Source: Caproiciproducens faecalis (GTDB taxonomy: Bacteria; Bacillota; Clostridia; Oscillospirales; Acutalibacteraceae). Taken from it: DNA of 64,000 bases. The notes under the pieces were generated by a model. It had not been told where the DNA came from and did no database searches. It saw nothing but the letters and a program-made list of their open reading frames with translations. The position numbers were made by a program, and so were the translations under genes. This document shows positions 1-8,605 of the stretch, piece after piece (positions within the stretch are counted from its first letter, which is position 1; every line of letters starts with the position of its first letter). Location of the stretch: assembly GCF_019448085.1 (NCBI RefSeq), contig NZ_JAGFNZ010000002.1, positions 744,001-808,000 on the forward strand. The letters are read 5' to 3'.

Positions 1-1105
1 CATGTTCCTCGGTGTCATGATTATGGGCCCTCTGGGCGGCTACGTTATCAAGCAGTTTGACAAACTGATTGCAGGCAAAGTCAAAGCGGGCTTCGAAATG
101 CTCGTTGACAACTTCTCAGCCGGTATCATCGGCGGTATCCTCGGCATCATCGCGTTCCTGCTGATTAACCCGCTGTGCGTGGGTCTGACAAACGGCATGG
201 CTGCCGGTGTTGATTTCTTCGTAAAAGCAGGACTGCTCCCGCTGGCACAGATCTTTATTGAGCCCGCGAAGGTACTGTTCCTCAACAACGCAATCAACCA
301 CGGCATTCTGACCCCGCTCGGAATTGAGCAGGCAGGCAAAATGGGCAAATCCATCTTCTTTATGCTGGAAGCAAACCCGGGCCCCGGCCTTGGACTGCTG
401 CTTGCCTACTGTGTCGCAGGAAAAGGCACGGCAAAGAGCTCTGCTCCCGGCGCCGTCATCATCCATTTCCTCGGCGGTATTCATGAAATCTATTTCCCGT
501 ATGTCATGATGAACCCGATCCTCATCCTTGCGGTTATCGCCGGCGGTATCACCGGTTCCTTTGTTGAGGGAATCCTCGGTGCCGGCCTTGTCGCCGCCGC
601 TTCCCCCGGAAGCATCATCGCGTTCCTGCTGATGACCCCGAAGGGCGGATTCCTTGGAACCATCCTCGGTGTATGCTGCGCCGCAGCGGTCAGTTTTGCT
701 CTTTCATTCGTACTTCTGAAGGCAACGGCGAAGGACGAAGACAACCTTGACGAAGCCAAAGACAAAGTCAAGGCTATGAAAGGCGGAAAGGCTGTTGCCG
801 CACTGCGCAAAGTCAACGTCAGCAAAATCGTGTTTGCCTGCGACGCCGGCATGGGCTCCAGCGCAATGGGCGCAACAGTCCTGAGCAAAAAGCTGAAGGA
901 AGCCGGTTTGGATATTCAGGTTCTCCATTCCTCTATTGAAGATATTCCCCGTGACGTACAGATCGTCGTCACCCACCACGAGCTGATGGAAAGAGCCAAA
1001 AAAGCCGTTCCAAACGCGCAGCTCGTAACCATTACCAACTTTATGGCGGCTCCGGAGTATGATGAGCTGGTCAATCAGCTCAGCGGTCTTGCTTCGGCAA
1101 TATAA
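1..1105 (+). CDS. mtlA: PTS mannitol-type transporter subunit IICB (5' truncated by window)
   Basis: Membrane permease and phosphoryl-transfer subunit that imports a hexitol (mannitol or a relative) while phosphorylating it. The visible 367 residues cover the end of the IIC domain, with hydrophobic helices to about residue 240, and a complete cytoplasmic IIB domain. IIC hallmarks are NHGILTPLG and GGIHEIYFPY. The IIB phosphorylation loop is CDAGMGSSAMGA, with the active Cys at about residue 280 of the fragment. A charged linker of about 30 residues separates the domains. No IIA domain is fused; it is supplied by the gene at 3329. The start lies left of the window. First gene of a hexitol operon; 87 bp separate it from the regulator. 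Confidence 0.93.
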   Translation, partial: MFLGVMIMGPLGGYVIKQFDKLIAGKVKAGFEMLVDNFSAGIIGGILGIIAFLLINPLCVGLTNGMAAGVDFFVKAGLLPLAQIFIEPAKVLFLNNAINHGILTPLGIEQAGKMGKSIFFMLEANPGPGLGLLLAYCVAGKGTAKSSAPGAVIIHFLGGIHEIYFPYVMMNPILILAVIAGGITGSFVEGILGAGLVAAASPGSIIAFLLMTPKGGFLGTILGVCCAAAVSFALSFVLLKATAKDEDNLDEAKDKVKAMKGGKAVAALRKVNVSKIVFACDAGMGSSAMGATVLSKKLKEAGLDIQVLHSSIEDIPRDVQIVVTHHELMERAKKAVPNAQLVTITNFMAAPEYDELVNQLSGLASAI

Positions 1106-1192
1106 CAAAGAAACCCGGTTTTAATCCGTACATAAACACTGTATACGGAGTAGAAAAAAAATAGTACCATGGGTACCAGGGAGGGGTTGCAA

Positions 1193-3286
1193 ATGACTTT
1201 TACACCGCGTTTAAATCATTTGTTTCGTATTTTGCTGAAAAATACGGAGCCCGTTTCTGTCAGCGAACTTGCTGCCCTGTTGAACACCAGTAAGCGGACG
1301 CTTTTCCGTGATATGGAAAACGTCGATTCCCAGCTCCATGCCTACAACCTGAAGATCAATGCGAAATCAGGGGTAGGCATCCGGCTGGAAGGAAGCGAAC
1401 AGGACAGAGATCGGCTTGCCCAGGCGCTGCTCAGTGAAGAAGAACCGGAACCTATGGATAAAGAATCCAGAAGAAAACGCCTGATTCTGGAGATTTTAAA
1501 AAATCAGAGCGTACAGAAGCTCTATTACTACTCAAATCTGTTCAAAGTCAGTGAAGGAACCATCAGCAATGACATGGATGTGATTGCTGACTGGTTCCGG
1601 AAAAATGATTTGGATCTGTCTCGGCGGCAGGGATACGGTGTTGCTCTGGAAGGCACCGAAGAAGCCTACCGCCGGGCTCTTTCCCAATTTATCTACGAAA
1701 ATATCAGTCGGGAAGAGTACTGGGAGGCATCTGTCGGCCCGGACGGAAAACCGGCTGAGGAAATAGACGTTTATCCCCTTTTGGATGCCAAAATTTTTAA
1801 TCAGGTGATTTCCGCGCTGAAGACGATCCCGAGCAAAAAGCTGGAAAGATTCACGGAATCCTCCCGGTTCAGGCTTGTCATCTATCTTTCCATCGCGGTA
1901 GAAAGAATTATCAGGCAAAAGACCATCTCCATGGAACCGGACGCCATTCGTAAACTGAAAGCTACCGAGGACTATGCGCTCGCCGACACCGTTGCGGATA
2001 TGCTGGAAGATTCGTTCCGGTTTAAAATCTGCGACGAGGAAAGGGCATATATTTGTATCCATATAAAGAGTGCAAAACAAAAATATATTGATAAAGATCC
2101 GGATGATGATTTTTACATCGATCATTACGAGCTGATCCGCATGATTTACCGGATGATCGACCGGTTTGATCCGGAACAGGCACAGGAGCTGAAAACGGAT
2201 GAGGTGCTTCTGAGCGGGCTGATCGTCCATCTGGACCCCACGCTGATCCGGCTCAAGCACAACATGGCCATTCAGAACAATATGCTGGAACAGATCCGCA
2301 CCATGTATCCGGATATCTTTGAAAAAAGCAAAAATGCCGCTCAGGTAATCTGGGAAAGCTACGGCTTTGCCGTACCGGATGCGGAAATCGGCTACCTTGC
2401 CACCCATTTCGGCGCTGCGGTCATCCGCATGAAAGAACGGAAACTCCAGCGCAAAATTGTCACCATCGGCGTTGTCTGCGCAAGCGGGATCGGCATTTCC
2501 TATTTAATGTCCTCCCGTATTAAAAATACCTTTAAGTCGGATGTTCTGATTAAAACCTATGCGCAGGAGGATTTGGCCGAAGGCTCCCCGCCGGATATGG
2601 ATATCCTTGTTTCCTCTTTCCCCCTCAAAGATGTACCGTATTCCTATCTGCTGGTCAGCCCCCTGCCCACCGACGAGGATCTGGAAAAAATCCGCGAAGA
2701 GATCAACCGCTGCGCATATGTGGAAGCAGGCCAGTTCCCGCCTGAAACAAAGAGCGGGGGCTCTTCCGGCCAAATGCATAAAACCTGGGATATGGCGGAA
2801 AGCATTCAGTCCGTACTGTCCCAGTTTGAGATTTCCTACACGGATGAAAACATCAAATTCGCGGAGCTTGTCAATCAGGCAAGTCAGCGCTTCGGGAACA
2901 GCGACGCCAACCGTCGGCTGATTTTCAACGATCTTCTGGCGAGAGAAAAAATCAGTTCACAGGTAGTGTTCGACTACCAGTTTGCTCTGCTTCACGCCAA
3001 AACCGGCGGGGTAAGCAAGCCGGTGTTTGCGGTGATCCTGCCCAGCCGCCCGCCCTTCTGCAGCGAATATTTGCAAAACGCCGTGCTGGCGGTGGTAATG
3101 CTCATTCCCAAAGGTTCCGACGGAAAAGAAAACAGTCAGATGATGGGGAAACTCAGCAGCGCGCTGATTGAAGATGAAGATTTTCTAAACGCGCTCAAAT
3201 CCGGGAACCGGGATCTTTCCTATACAAAAATACAAGAGATTCTGGAAGGGTACTTTACACAGAAAATCAAAGAACTCTATCTGTGA
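1193..3286 (+). CDS. mtlR: MtlR/BglG-family PTS-regulated transcriptional activator
   Basis: Predicted activator of the hexitol operon, controlled by phosphorylation from PTS proteins. Order: N-terminal winged/Mga-type HTH pair (about 1-170), two PRD domains (about 190-410; PRD2 carries LIVHLDP and LATHFG histidines), a IIB-gat-like domain with VCASGIG (Cys429), and a C-terminal IIA-like domain with ALLHAKTGG (His601). Length 697 residues, usual for MtlR. I chose ATG 1193 over an in-frame ATG at 1169 because AGGGAGGGG at 1178-1186 sits 6 bases upstream. It lies between the IICB and IIA genes, as in many Firmicute mtl operons. All expected phosphorylation sites appear present. Confidence 0.9.
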   Translation: MTFTPRLNHLFRILLKNTEPVSVSELAALLNTSKRTLFRDMENVDSQLHAYNLKINAKSGVGIRLEGSEQDRDRLAQALLSEEEPEPMDKESRRKRLILEILKNQSVQKLYYYSNLFKVSEGTISNDMDVIADWFRKNDLDLSRRQGYGVALEGTEEAYRRALSQFIYENISREEYWEASVGPDGKPAEEIDVYPLLDAKIFNQVISALKTIPSKKLERFTESSRFRLVIYLSIAVERIIRQKTISMEPDAIRKLKATEDYALADTVADMLEDSFRFKICDEERAYICIHIKSAKQKYIDKDPDDDFYIDHYELIRMIYRMIDRFDPEQAQELKTDEVLLSGLIVHLDPTLIRLKHNMAIQNNMLEQIRTMYPDIFEKSKNAAQVIWESYGFAVPDAEIGYLATHFGAAVIRMKERKLQRKIVTIGVVCASGIGISYLMSSRIKNTFKSDVLIKTYAQEDLAEGSPPDMDILVSSFPLKDVPYSYLLVSPLPTDEDLEKIREEINRCAYVEAGQFPPETKSGGSSGQMHKTWDMAESIQSVLSQFEISYTDENIKFAELVNQASQRFGNSDANRRLIFNDLLAREKISSQVVFDYQFALLHAKTGGVSKPVFAVILPSRPPFCSEYLQNAVLAVVMLIPKGSDGKENSQMMGKLSSALIEDEDFLNALKSGNRDLSYTKIQEILEGYFTQKIKELYL

Positions 3287-3328
3287 ATCCATGAATTTCG
3301 GTCTATGATATAAGAAGGTGGTACACAC

Positions 3329-3784
3329 ATGATGTTTTTTAAGAAAAACGCAAAAAAGCCGGAGCTTCTGATGAAGCGGAATATTGTTTTGAACTGCAGC
3401 GCCGCGAATAAGGAAGAAGCCATCCGGCGCGCGGGAGACCTGCTGGTGGAAAGCGGTTACGTCGCGGAACCCTATGTCAACGGCATGCTCGCAAGAGAGA
3501 AAAAGCTTTCTACCTGTATCGGCAACAGCATTGCCATTCCCCACGGGGAAAGCGAAGTCAAAAAAGAAATTATTTCTTCCGGACTGGTGGTCATGGTCTA
3601 TCCGGACGGAATCTTATGGGACAGCGAAACCGTCTATCTGGTGGTGGGCATTGCCGCCGTGGGCGACGAACACCTTGAAATTTTAAGGAATATTGTTGAG
3701 AAGCTGGACACCCCGGAAGCCGTGGAAGCTCTGGTAAAGAGCGGAGACGCCAATAAAATCTACAATTTGTTCAGCGGCGAATGA
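3329..3784 (+). CDS. mtlF: PTS mannitol-type IIA component
   Basis: Cytoplasmic phosphocarrier that takes phosphate from HPr and passes it to the IIB domain encoded at the window start. About 151 residues, a normal length for a free-standing IIA-mtl. The phospho-accepting His is in IPHGE (about residue 72), preceded by the family-typical CIGNSIA. Two adjacent ATGs exist (3329, 3332); GAAGGTGG just upstream serves either. The stop overlaps an ATG in the next reading frame, but the next gene probably starts further on. Its position after mtlR supports the mtlA-mtlR-mtlF reading. Confidence 0.92.
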   Translation: MMFFKKNAKKPELLMKRNIVLNCSAANKEEAIRRAGDLLVESGYVAEPYVNGMLAREKKLSTCIGNSIAIPHGESEVKKEIISSGLVVMVYPDGILWDSETVYLVVGIAAVGDEHLEILRNIVEKLDTPEAVEALVKSGDANKIYNLFSGE

Positions 3785-3834
3785 TCCCGGCTGAAAAAGC
3801 CAACCGGCCTCAGAGGCTGGAGAAAGGAATTACT

Positions 3835-5100
3835 ATGAAGACGAAAGCAGTCAGAATGTACGGGGCAGACGATTTGAGACTTGAAGAGTTTGACCTGCCG
3901 GAAATAAAGGACGATGAGATTCTGGTCAAGGTTGTCAGCGACAGTATCTGCATGTCCACCTATAAACTGATTAAACAGGGAAAAAAGCACAAACGTGCCC
4001 CTCAGAATATTGACACCAATCCCGTCATCGTCGGGCATGAATTTGCCGGCGATATTGTAAAGGTGGGAGCAAAATGGCAGCATGAATTTACGCCGGGCGA
4101 AAAATTCGCGCAGCAGCCCGCCCTGAATTATAAAGGAAGCCTGAATTCCCCCGGTTATTCCTACGAATTTTTCGGCGGGGACTGCACCTACTGCGTCATC
4201 CCGCACGAAGTCATGGAGCTGGGCTGCCTGCTGCACTACAACGGCCCCAGCTATTTTGAAGCTTCCCTCGGCGAACCGATGTCCTGCATCATCGGCGGTT
4301 TCCACTCCAACTACCACACCAACAAGCTGAATTACAACCACGCTTCCGGTGTTAAGGAAAACGGAACTCTGCTGATCGTTGGCGGCGCGGGCCCCATGGG
4401 TCTTGGCGCGGTGGAATATGCCATCTGCGGTGAGAAGAAGCCCCGTCTGGTCGTTGTAACCGACGTCAGCGAGGAGCGCATTTCGCGCGCGGAAAAGGTT
4501 GTTCCGGTTTCCAAAGCCGCCGAGTTGGGCGTTATCTTAAAATACGTCAATCCAAATAAGATGGAAGATCAGTACGAAGGACTGAAGGCACTGACCGACG
4601 GCAAAGGCTTCGACGATATTCTCGTCATGGCGCCGATTCGTCCGCTGGTGGAGCTGTCAGACAGCCTGCTCGCTTTTGACGGCTGCCTCAATTTCTTCGC
4701 CGGCCCGACCGACAACAAGTTTTCCGCTAACATTAATATGTATAATACCCATTACATCAGCACCCACATTATGGGGTCCACCGGCGGCAACACCGACGAC
4801 CTTGTGGAAGCGCTCGACCTGTCCGCCGCCGGAAAAATCAATCCGTCGGTCATGGTCACCCATATTGGCGGTCTTGACTGTGTCGCCGACACGACTGAAA
4901 ACCTGCCCTCCATTCCCGGCGGCAAAAAACTGATTTACACCCATATCAGTATGCCGCTGACAGCTATTGACGATTTCCGTGCACTGGGCGAAAAGGATGA
5001 GCTGTTCAAAAAGCTGGCGGACAGCTGTGACAGTCACAGCGGCCTGTGGAACAGTGAAGCAGAGCATATCCTCCTTGCGCATTTTGGAAAAACCATATAG
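3835..5100 (+). CDS. SorE-like zinc-dependent medium-chain dehydrogenase (hexitol-phosphate / ketose-1-phosphate)
   Basis: NAD(P)-dependent medium-chain dehydrogenase, 421 residues. The N-terminal GroES-like domain has DSICMS and GHEFAG zinc-site motifs; the Rossmann fold carries GGAGPMGLGA. Long identical stretches recalled from the L-sorbose-1-phosphate reductase (SorE) family suggest interconversion of a ketose 1-phosphate and a hexitol phosphate; this is recognition from memory, not a search. ATG 3835 is preferred (GAGAAAGGA upstream) over ATG 3781, which overlaps the mtlF stop. In this operon it takes the place usually held by mannitol-1-phosphate 5-dehydrogenase. The exact substrate cannot be read from sequence. 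Confidence 0.8.
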   Translation: MKTKAVRMYGADDLRLEEFDLPEIKDDEILVKVVSDSICMSTYKLIKQGKKHKRAPQNIDTNPVIVGHEFAGDIVKVGAKWQHEFTPGEKFAQQPALNYKGSLNSPGYSYEFFGGDCTYCVIPHEVMELGCLLHYNGPSYFEASLGEPMSCIIGGFHSNYHTNKLNYNHASGVKENGTLLIVGGAGPMGLGAVEYAICGEKKPRLVVVTDVSEERISRAEKVVPVSKAAELGVILKYVNPNKMEDQYEGLKALTDGKGFDDILVMAPIRPLVELSDSLLAFDGCLNFFAGPTDNKFSANINMYNTHYISTHIMGSTGGNTDDLVEALDLSAAGKINPSVMVTHIGGLDCVADTTENLPSIPGGKKLIYTHISMPLTAIDDFRALGEKDELFKKLADSCDSHSGLWNSEAEHILLAHFGKTI

Positions 5101-5216
5101 AAACTTATCACTGAGAATGTCGAAAAACTTGTCAGGCATCGAGGAATCGTGCAAGACAAGGCGGCAAGTAGTTGCGCGACTTTATCGACTGCCTAAAGAC
5201 TGCGGGGTGCACATTA

Positions 5217-6125
5217 TTGATTTATACCGTAACATTTAATCCCGCGCTCGATTATATCACAGACGTCCCGGATTTCCGCGAAGGTGAAATCAACCGGAGC
5301 TGCGGTGAAAAGATTTTGAGCGGCGGAAAAGGAATTAACGTTTCCATTGTTCTGAAAAACCTTGGACTGGAAAGCACGGCGCTCGGGTTTATCGCCGGAT
5401 TTACCGGGGATGAAATCGAGAGGGGCGTACGATCCTTTGGCTGCAGCACCGACTTCATCCGGCTGGACGGCGGCCTGTCCCGTATCAACCTGAAAATTCG
5501 CTCCAAACATGAAACAGCGGTAAACGGCAGCGGCCCGCTGATCCCCCGGGAAAAAGTCAGTAAGCTGTTTGCACAGCTGAGCGGCCTTTCCAACGAAGAC
5601 ATTCTTGTTCTTGCGGGCAGCATTCCTTCCTCCCTGCCGGCCAACACCTACGAGACCATCATGGAGCGGCTGCAGGAAAAGAAGATCCGCATTGTAGTGG
5701 ACGCCACCGGGCAGTTACTCCTGAATGTTCTGAAATACCGGCCGTTTCTCATCAAACCCAACCGGGAAGAACTGGAAGAGCTGAGCGGGCAGGCGCTAAA
5801 AGGCGAAAAAGAAATTATTCTTGCCTGCAAACACCTTCAGACGCTTGGCGCCAGCAATATTCTGGTCTCGCTGGGCGGCGACGGCGCAATTCTTGTCAGT
5901 GAAACAGGCTGTGTCTACCAGGACGCTGCCCCGGAAGGCAAGGTTGTCAACACCGTCGGCGCAGGGGATTCCATGGTGGCCGGTTTTCTGGCGGGGTACC
6001 TGAAAAACAGGAGCCTGCTGGAAGCCTTCCAAACAGGGATCGCCGCGGGAAGCGCCAGCGCATTTTCCGAAAACCTTGCAACCGGAAAAGAAGTTTCCGC
6101 TCTGCTTAAAACAATAAAGGGGTGA
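5217..6125 (+). CDS. 1-phosphofructokinase / tagatose-6-phosphate kinase family (PfkB)
   Basis: Cytoplasmic PfkB-fold kinase expected to phosphorylate a ketose phosphate to the bisphosphate for aldolase cleavage. It starts IYTVTFNPALDY, typical of FruK/LacC, has GGKGINVS (substrate side) and ends with VNTVGAGDSM, whose Asp251 is the catalytic base. 302 residues, a normal length. Start taken as TTG 5217, because homologues begin exactly there and GGGGTG lies about 9 bases upstream; longer in-frame starts add an atypical extension. Follows the dehydrogenase after 116 bp and runs into the HPr gene (TGA within its ribosome-binding region), so it is probably co-transcribed. Confidence 0.87.
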   Translation: MIYTVTFNPALDYITDVPDFREGEINRSCGEKILSGGKGINVSIVLKNLGLESTALGFIAGFTGDEIERGVRSFGCSTDFIRLDGGLSRINLKIRSKHETAVNGSGPLIPREKVSKLFAQLSGLSNEDILVLAGSIPSSLPANTYETIMERLQEKKIRIVVDATGQLLLNVLKYRPFLIKPNREELEELSGQALKGEKEIILACKHLQTLGASNILVSLGGDGAILVSETGCVYQDAAPEGKVVNTVGAGDSMVAGFLAGYLKNRSLLEAFQTGIAAGSASAFSENLATGKEVSALLKTIKG

Positions 6126-6130
6126 AAAAG

Positions 6131-6388
6131 ATGAAAGAGTTCCGCTATGTCATTCAGGATAAGGAAGGAATCCATGCAAGGCCGGCCGGCCTTTTGGTTC
6201 TGGAGGCCCAAAAACACGCCTCGGAAATCACCATCAGTAAAACCGGGAAAAAGGGAAATGCAAAAAAGCTGTTTTCTGTCATGAGCCTCGCAGCCAAAAA
6301 AGGAGAAGAGGTTACCGTTACGGTGGAAGGTTCCGATGAGGAACAGGCATTTAAAAGTATCCAGTCTTTTTTTAAGACAAATTTATAA
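6131..6388 (+). CDS. HPr-family phosphocarrier protein lacking Ser46
   Basis: Phosphocarrier between Enzyme I and IIA. With ATG 6131 (AAAGGGGTG 6 bases upstream) the protein is 85 residues and the phospho-His falls at canonical position 15 in GIHARPAG. The region around position 46, normally a serine phosphorylated by HPr kinase in Firmicutes, reads AKKLFSVMSL, placing Lys at 46. This copy may thus escape HPrK control. It closes the hexitol operon and is followed by a terminator. It could be the general HPr of the cell or an operon-dedicated paralogue; the window alone cannot tell. A GTG at 6122 is an alternative start. Confidence 0.92.
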   Translation: MKEFRYVIQDKEGIHARPAGLLVLEAQKHASEITISKTGKKGNAKKLFSVMSLAAKKGEEVTVTVEGSDEEQAFKSIQSFFKTNL

Positions 6389-6450
6389 GCTTATAAGATT
6401 TCATGATGATACATCTCCATCTCACTCACGCACAATTTCCTCCATCTGGG

Positions 6451-6494
6451 GAGACCGGTGTAATGCGCAAGCATTTGCACCGGTCTCTTTCTCT
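6451..6494. terminator. Rho-independent terminator after HPr, shared with the convergent gene
   Basis: GAGACCGGTG and CACCGGTCTC form a 10-bp stem with a further ATGC/GCAT pairing inside, followed by TTTCTCTATT. It lies between the HPr stop and the end of the convergent NlpC/P60 gene, so it probably ends the hexitol operon. Confidence 0.8.
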
Positions 6495-7593
6495 ATTCAT
6501 CTGTATGGGTTACTTTCCCGTCACACAGAACCACTTTATGATCCTGTATCTGATAGGTGCCGCTGCGCACATAGACTAGGGTCGGCACCTGCAGATAATG
6601 CTGCCAGCCGCGCCCCTCCAGTTTGGTTTTCACCACGCCGTACCGGTTCCCTCTTGCCTCAATCACTTCTCCCCCGCCTACATAAACCCCAACGTGGCCG
6701 CTCATGTGAACCACCAAACCCGGCGTGTCCGGCATTGCGGAAAGATTGCCCTTGATTTCAGCCGCGTCATAAAGGCCGTCCGCCGTACAGTCCGGCAGCA
6801 CTCCCTGCTGTTTGGAGGAAAATTCCCCCGTCGACTCGTTCAGCCAGGAATACGCTTTAATCAGGCCGCTGCAGTCGAACCCGGGTCTTCCCCCAAAATT
6901 CAGGTAAATATCGTTCACCTGCTCCCCCGTCAGGTTGGCCCGCTCCACCCCGCTGAACTTCTGCTGCTGTTTCTGGAGAAACGGAAGCAGAATCGTCTGG
7001 CCGACCGCCCCGTAAACATATCCGCTTTTACAGGTCAGCGCGTTGAACGCAAAATTCGTAAGGCCGATATTATTTTTCAGCCCGTCCCCGCTTTTCAGGT
7101 TCTTTTCCAGCAGGGAACCCGCGTCGACGTAACCGGGTGCCAGCTCCCCGCTCAGCCGAATCATGGACTGCCTTTGCGCACGGTCAATGGCAAGGCGGAA
7201 CTCCGCCTCCACACGGTCAAAAATTCCGTCCGTATCCGCAATGGGCACGAGCGTGTTCTTTTCATTCAAATAGAAGCATTTCACAAGGCGCTCCCTTACG
7301 CTGTTTTTATTCGGATACCGATTGTTGTCAAACAAAGTGATATACACGGAATACAGCAGTTTTGTATTCAGCTGTTTTCCCTCCGGAGCGCGCAGAAGCA
7401 CCCGGGACACCTCCGGCTTAAAATCCTGCGACACTGTTTCCAGCGCGTACACTCTTAAGCTTTCCTTCTGCCCGGCACAGCTTTTAAAAACGAAAACCGT
7501 AAGAAAAATTCCTATCAGCAGAACGCCGGCGGCGACCCGAAAATGTTTTTTTAAAAGAAATCGCGGAATACTATGTCTTATTATGATAATCAT
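6493..7593 (-). CDS. Membrane-anchored NlpC/P60 (C40) cell-wall peptidase
   Basis: Predicted peptidoglycan endopeptidase of 366 residues. An N-terminal signal anchor (about 15-37, VAAGVLLIGIFLTVFVF) is followed by a central region of unknown fold and a C-terminal C40 papain-like domain. The catalytic Cys is in FDCSGLIKA (Cys241) and the His in GHVGVYVGGG (His300). Start ATG 7593 chosen because AGGGGG lies 7 bases upstream; the longer in-frame extension to 7755 runs through the divergent rlmB promoter and looks non-coding. Single gene, convergent with the hexitol operon and divergent from rlmB. Confidence 0.85.
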   Translation of the reverse strand: MIIIIRHSIPRFLLKKHFRVAAGVLLIGIFLTVFVFKSCAGQKESLRVYALETVSQDFKPEVSRVLLRAPEGKQLNTKLLYSVYITLFDNNRYPNKNSVRERLVKCFYLNEKNTLVPIADTDGIFDRVEAEFRLAIDRAQRQSMIRLSGELAPGYVDAGSLLEKNLKSGDGLKNNIGLTNFAFNALTCKSGYVYGAVGQTILLPFLQKQQQKFSGVERANLTGEQVNDIYLNFGGRPGFDCSGLIKAYSWLNESTGEFSSKQQGVLPDCTADGLYDAAEIKGNLSAMPDTPGLVVHMSGHVGVYVGGGEVIEARGNRYGVVKTKLEGRGWQHYLQVPTLVYVRSGTYQIQDHKVVLCDGKVTHTDE

Positions 7594-7672
7594 CCCTGTA
7601 CCCCCTGAATCTTTCATATTCAAAATCCGGGAAAAGTATGTGCAACCCGGGAAAGTTTTGAAGGTACGGACA

Positions 7673-7701
7673 TTGACGGACATGTCTATATCTGTTAAAA
7701 T
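7673..7701 (+). promoter_or_regulatory. Sigma-A-type promoter for rlmB
   Basis: TTGACG, a 17-base spacer and TAAAAT. It lies about 120 bp upstream of the rlmB start, leaving a leader of about 110 bases that contains an ATTCCTC/GAGGAAT pairing. Confidence 0.75.
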
Positions 7702-7820
7702 GAGAAATATATAGCTAATTTGAAATTCAAAGTGTATTGGTGAAAATCCGTCCATTCCTCCGATGAGGGGCGAATTTTGAGGAATTATAAAGTTTTGATA
7801 AAAACAAGGGAGTAAAATAG

Positions 7821-8588
7821 ATGATTGAAGAGAAAAATCAGCACGGCGATGACATTATTGCGGGAAGAAACGCCGTCAGCGAAGCCATGCGCAGCGGACG
7901 CACCATCGACAGCCTTTATGTCGTGCGCGGAGCGCATACCGGAAGCCTCAGCGCGCTGATTGCCAAAGCAAAAGAAAAAGGAATTGCGATAAAAGAAGCG
8001 GACGTCAAAAAGCTTGACTTTATGTGCGGCAACGCCAACCATCAGGGCGTGGTCGCCGTAGCGGCCGTCAAGGAATACGGAACCATCGACGATATTTTTC
8101 AGCTTGCCGCCGAAAGGAAGGAACCGCCGTTCATCATTGTGGCGGACGAGCTGGAGGACCCCCACAATCTGGGCGCCATTTTAAGAGTGGCGGAATGCTC
8201 CGGCGCGCACGGCGTCATCATCCCCAAGCGGCGCGCGGCGGGTCTGACCTATGCGGTCGGCAAGGCGAGCGCGGGCGCGGTGGAATACGTTCCCGTGGCC
8301 CGAGTGACGAACATCACCGCCGCCATTGACGAGCTGAAAAAGCGCGGCGTCTGGATTTACGCCGCCGATATGGACGGGGAACCCTGGTGCAGTGTCGATT
8401 ACGCCGGCCCGGCCGCCGTTGTCATTGGCTCCGAGGGAGCGGGCGTCGGCAGGCTGGTAAAAGAAAAATGCGATTTTGTCATATCTTTGCCAATGAAGGG
8501 TAAAATAAATTCGCTTAATGCTTCGGTTGCCTGCGGCATTATCTGTTATGAAATTGCACGCCAGCGCAGTGGGATTAAGACAAAATAA
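7821..8588 (+). CDS. rlmB: 23S rRNA (guanosine-2'-O-)-methyltransferase RlmB, TrmH/SpoU family
   Basis: SAM-dependent 2'-O-methylation of G2251 in 23S rRNA is the known role of the family. 255 residues: an N-terminal substrate-binding domain (IIAGRNAVSEAM, about 12-85) and a C-terminal SpoU knot domain. SpoU motifs are visible: DPHNLGAILR (motif 1, about 113), IGSEGAGV (motif 2, about 205), and SLPMKGKINSLNASVA (motif 3). Start ATG has AAGGGAG upstream. It is followed after 17 bp by the P-type-ATPase-like gene, so they may be co-transcribed. Assignment to RlmB rather than another SpoU enzyme rests on overall domain layout. Confidence 0.88.
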   Translation: MIEEKNQHGDDIIAGRNAVSEAMRSGRTIDSLYVVRGAHTGSLSALIAKAKEKGIAIKEADVKKLDFMCGNANHQGVVAVAAVKEYGTIDDIFQLAAERKEPPFIIVADELEDPHNLGAILRVAECSGAHGVIIPKRRAAGLTYAVGKASAGAVEYVPVARVTNITAAIDELKKRGVWIYAADMDGEPWCSVDYAGPAAVVIGSEGAGVGRLVKEKCDFVISLPMKGKINSLNASVACGIICYEIARQRSGIKTK

Positions 8589-8605
8589 TACAGGAGCGGA
8601 TCAAT

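Noticed and set aside
1127-1151. TCCGTA...TACGGA stem between mtlA and mtlR as a terminator
   Set aside because: Six base pairs with a long loop and no U-run; an A-run follows instead.
7708-7820. GGTGAAAATCC in the rlmB leader, reminiscent of a cobalamin riboswitch core
   Set aside because: The B12 box and the other conserved segments of the cobalamin riboswitch are missing, and rlmB is not a cobalamin-related gene.
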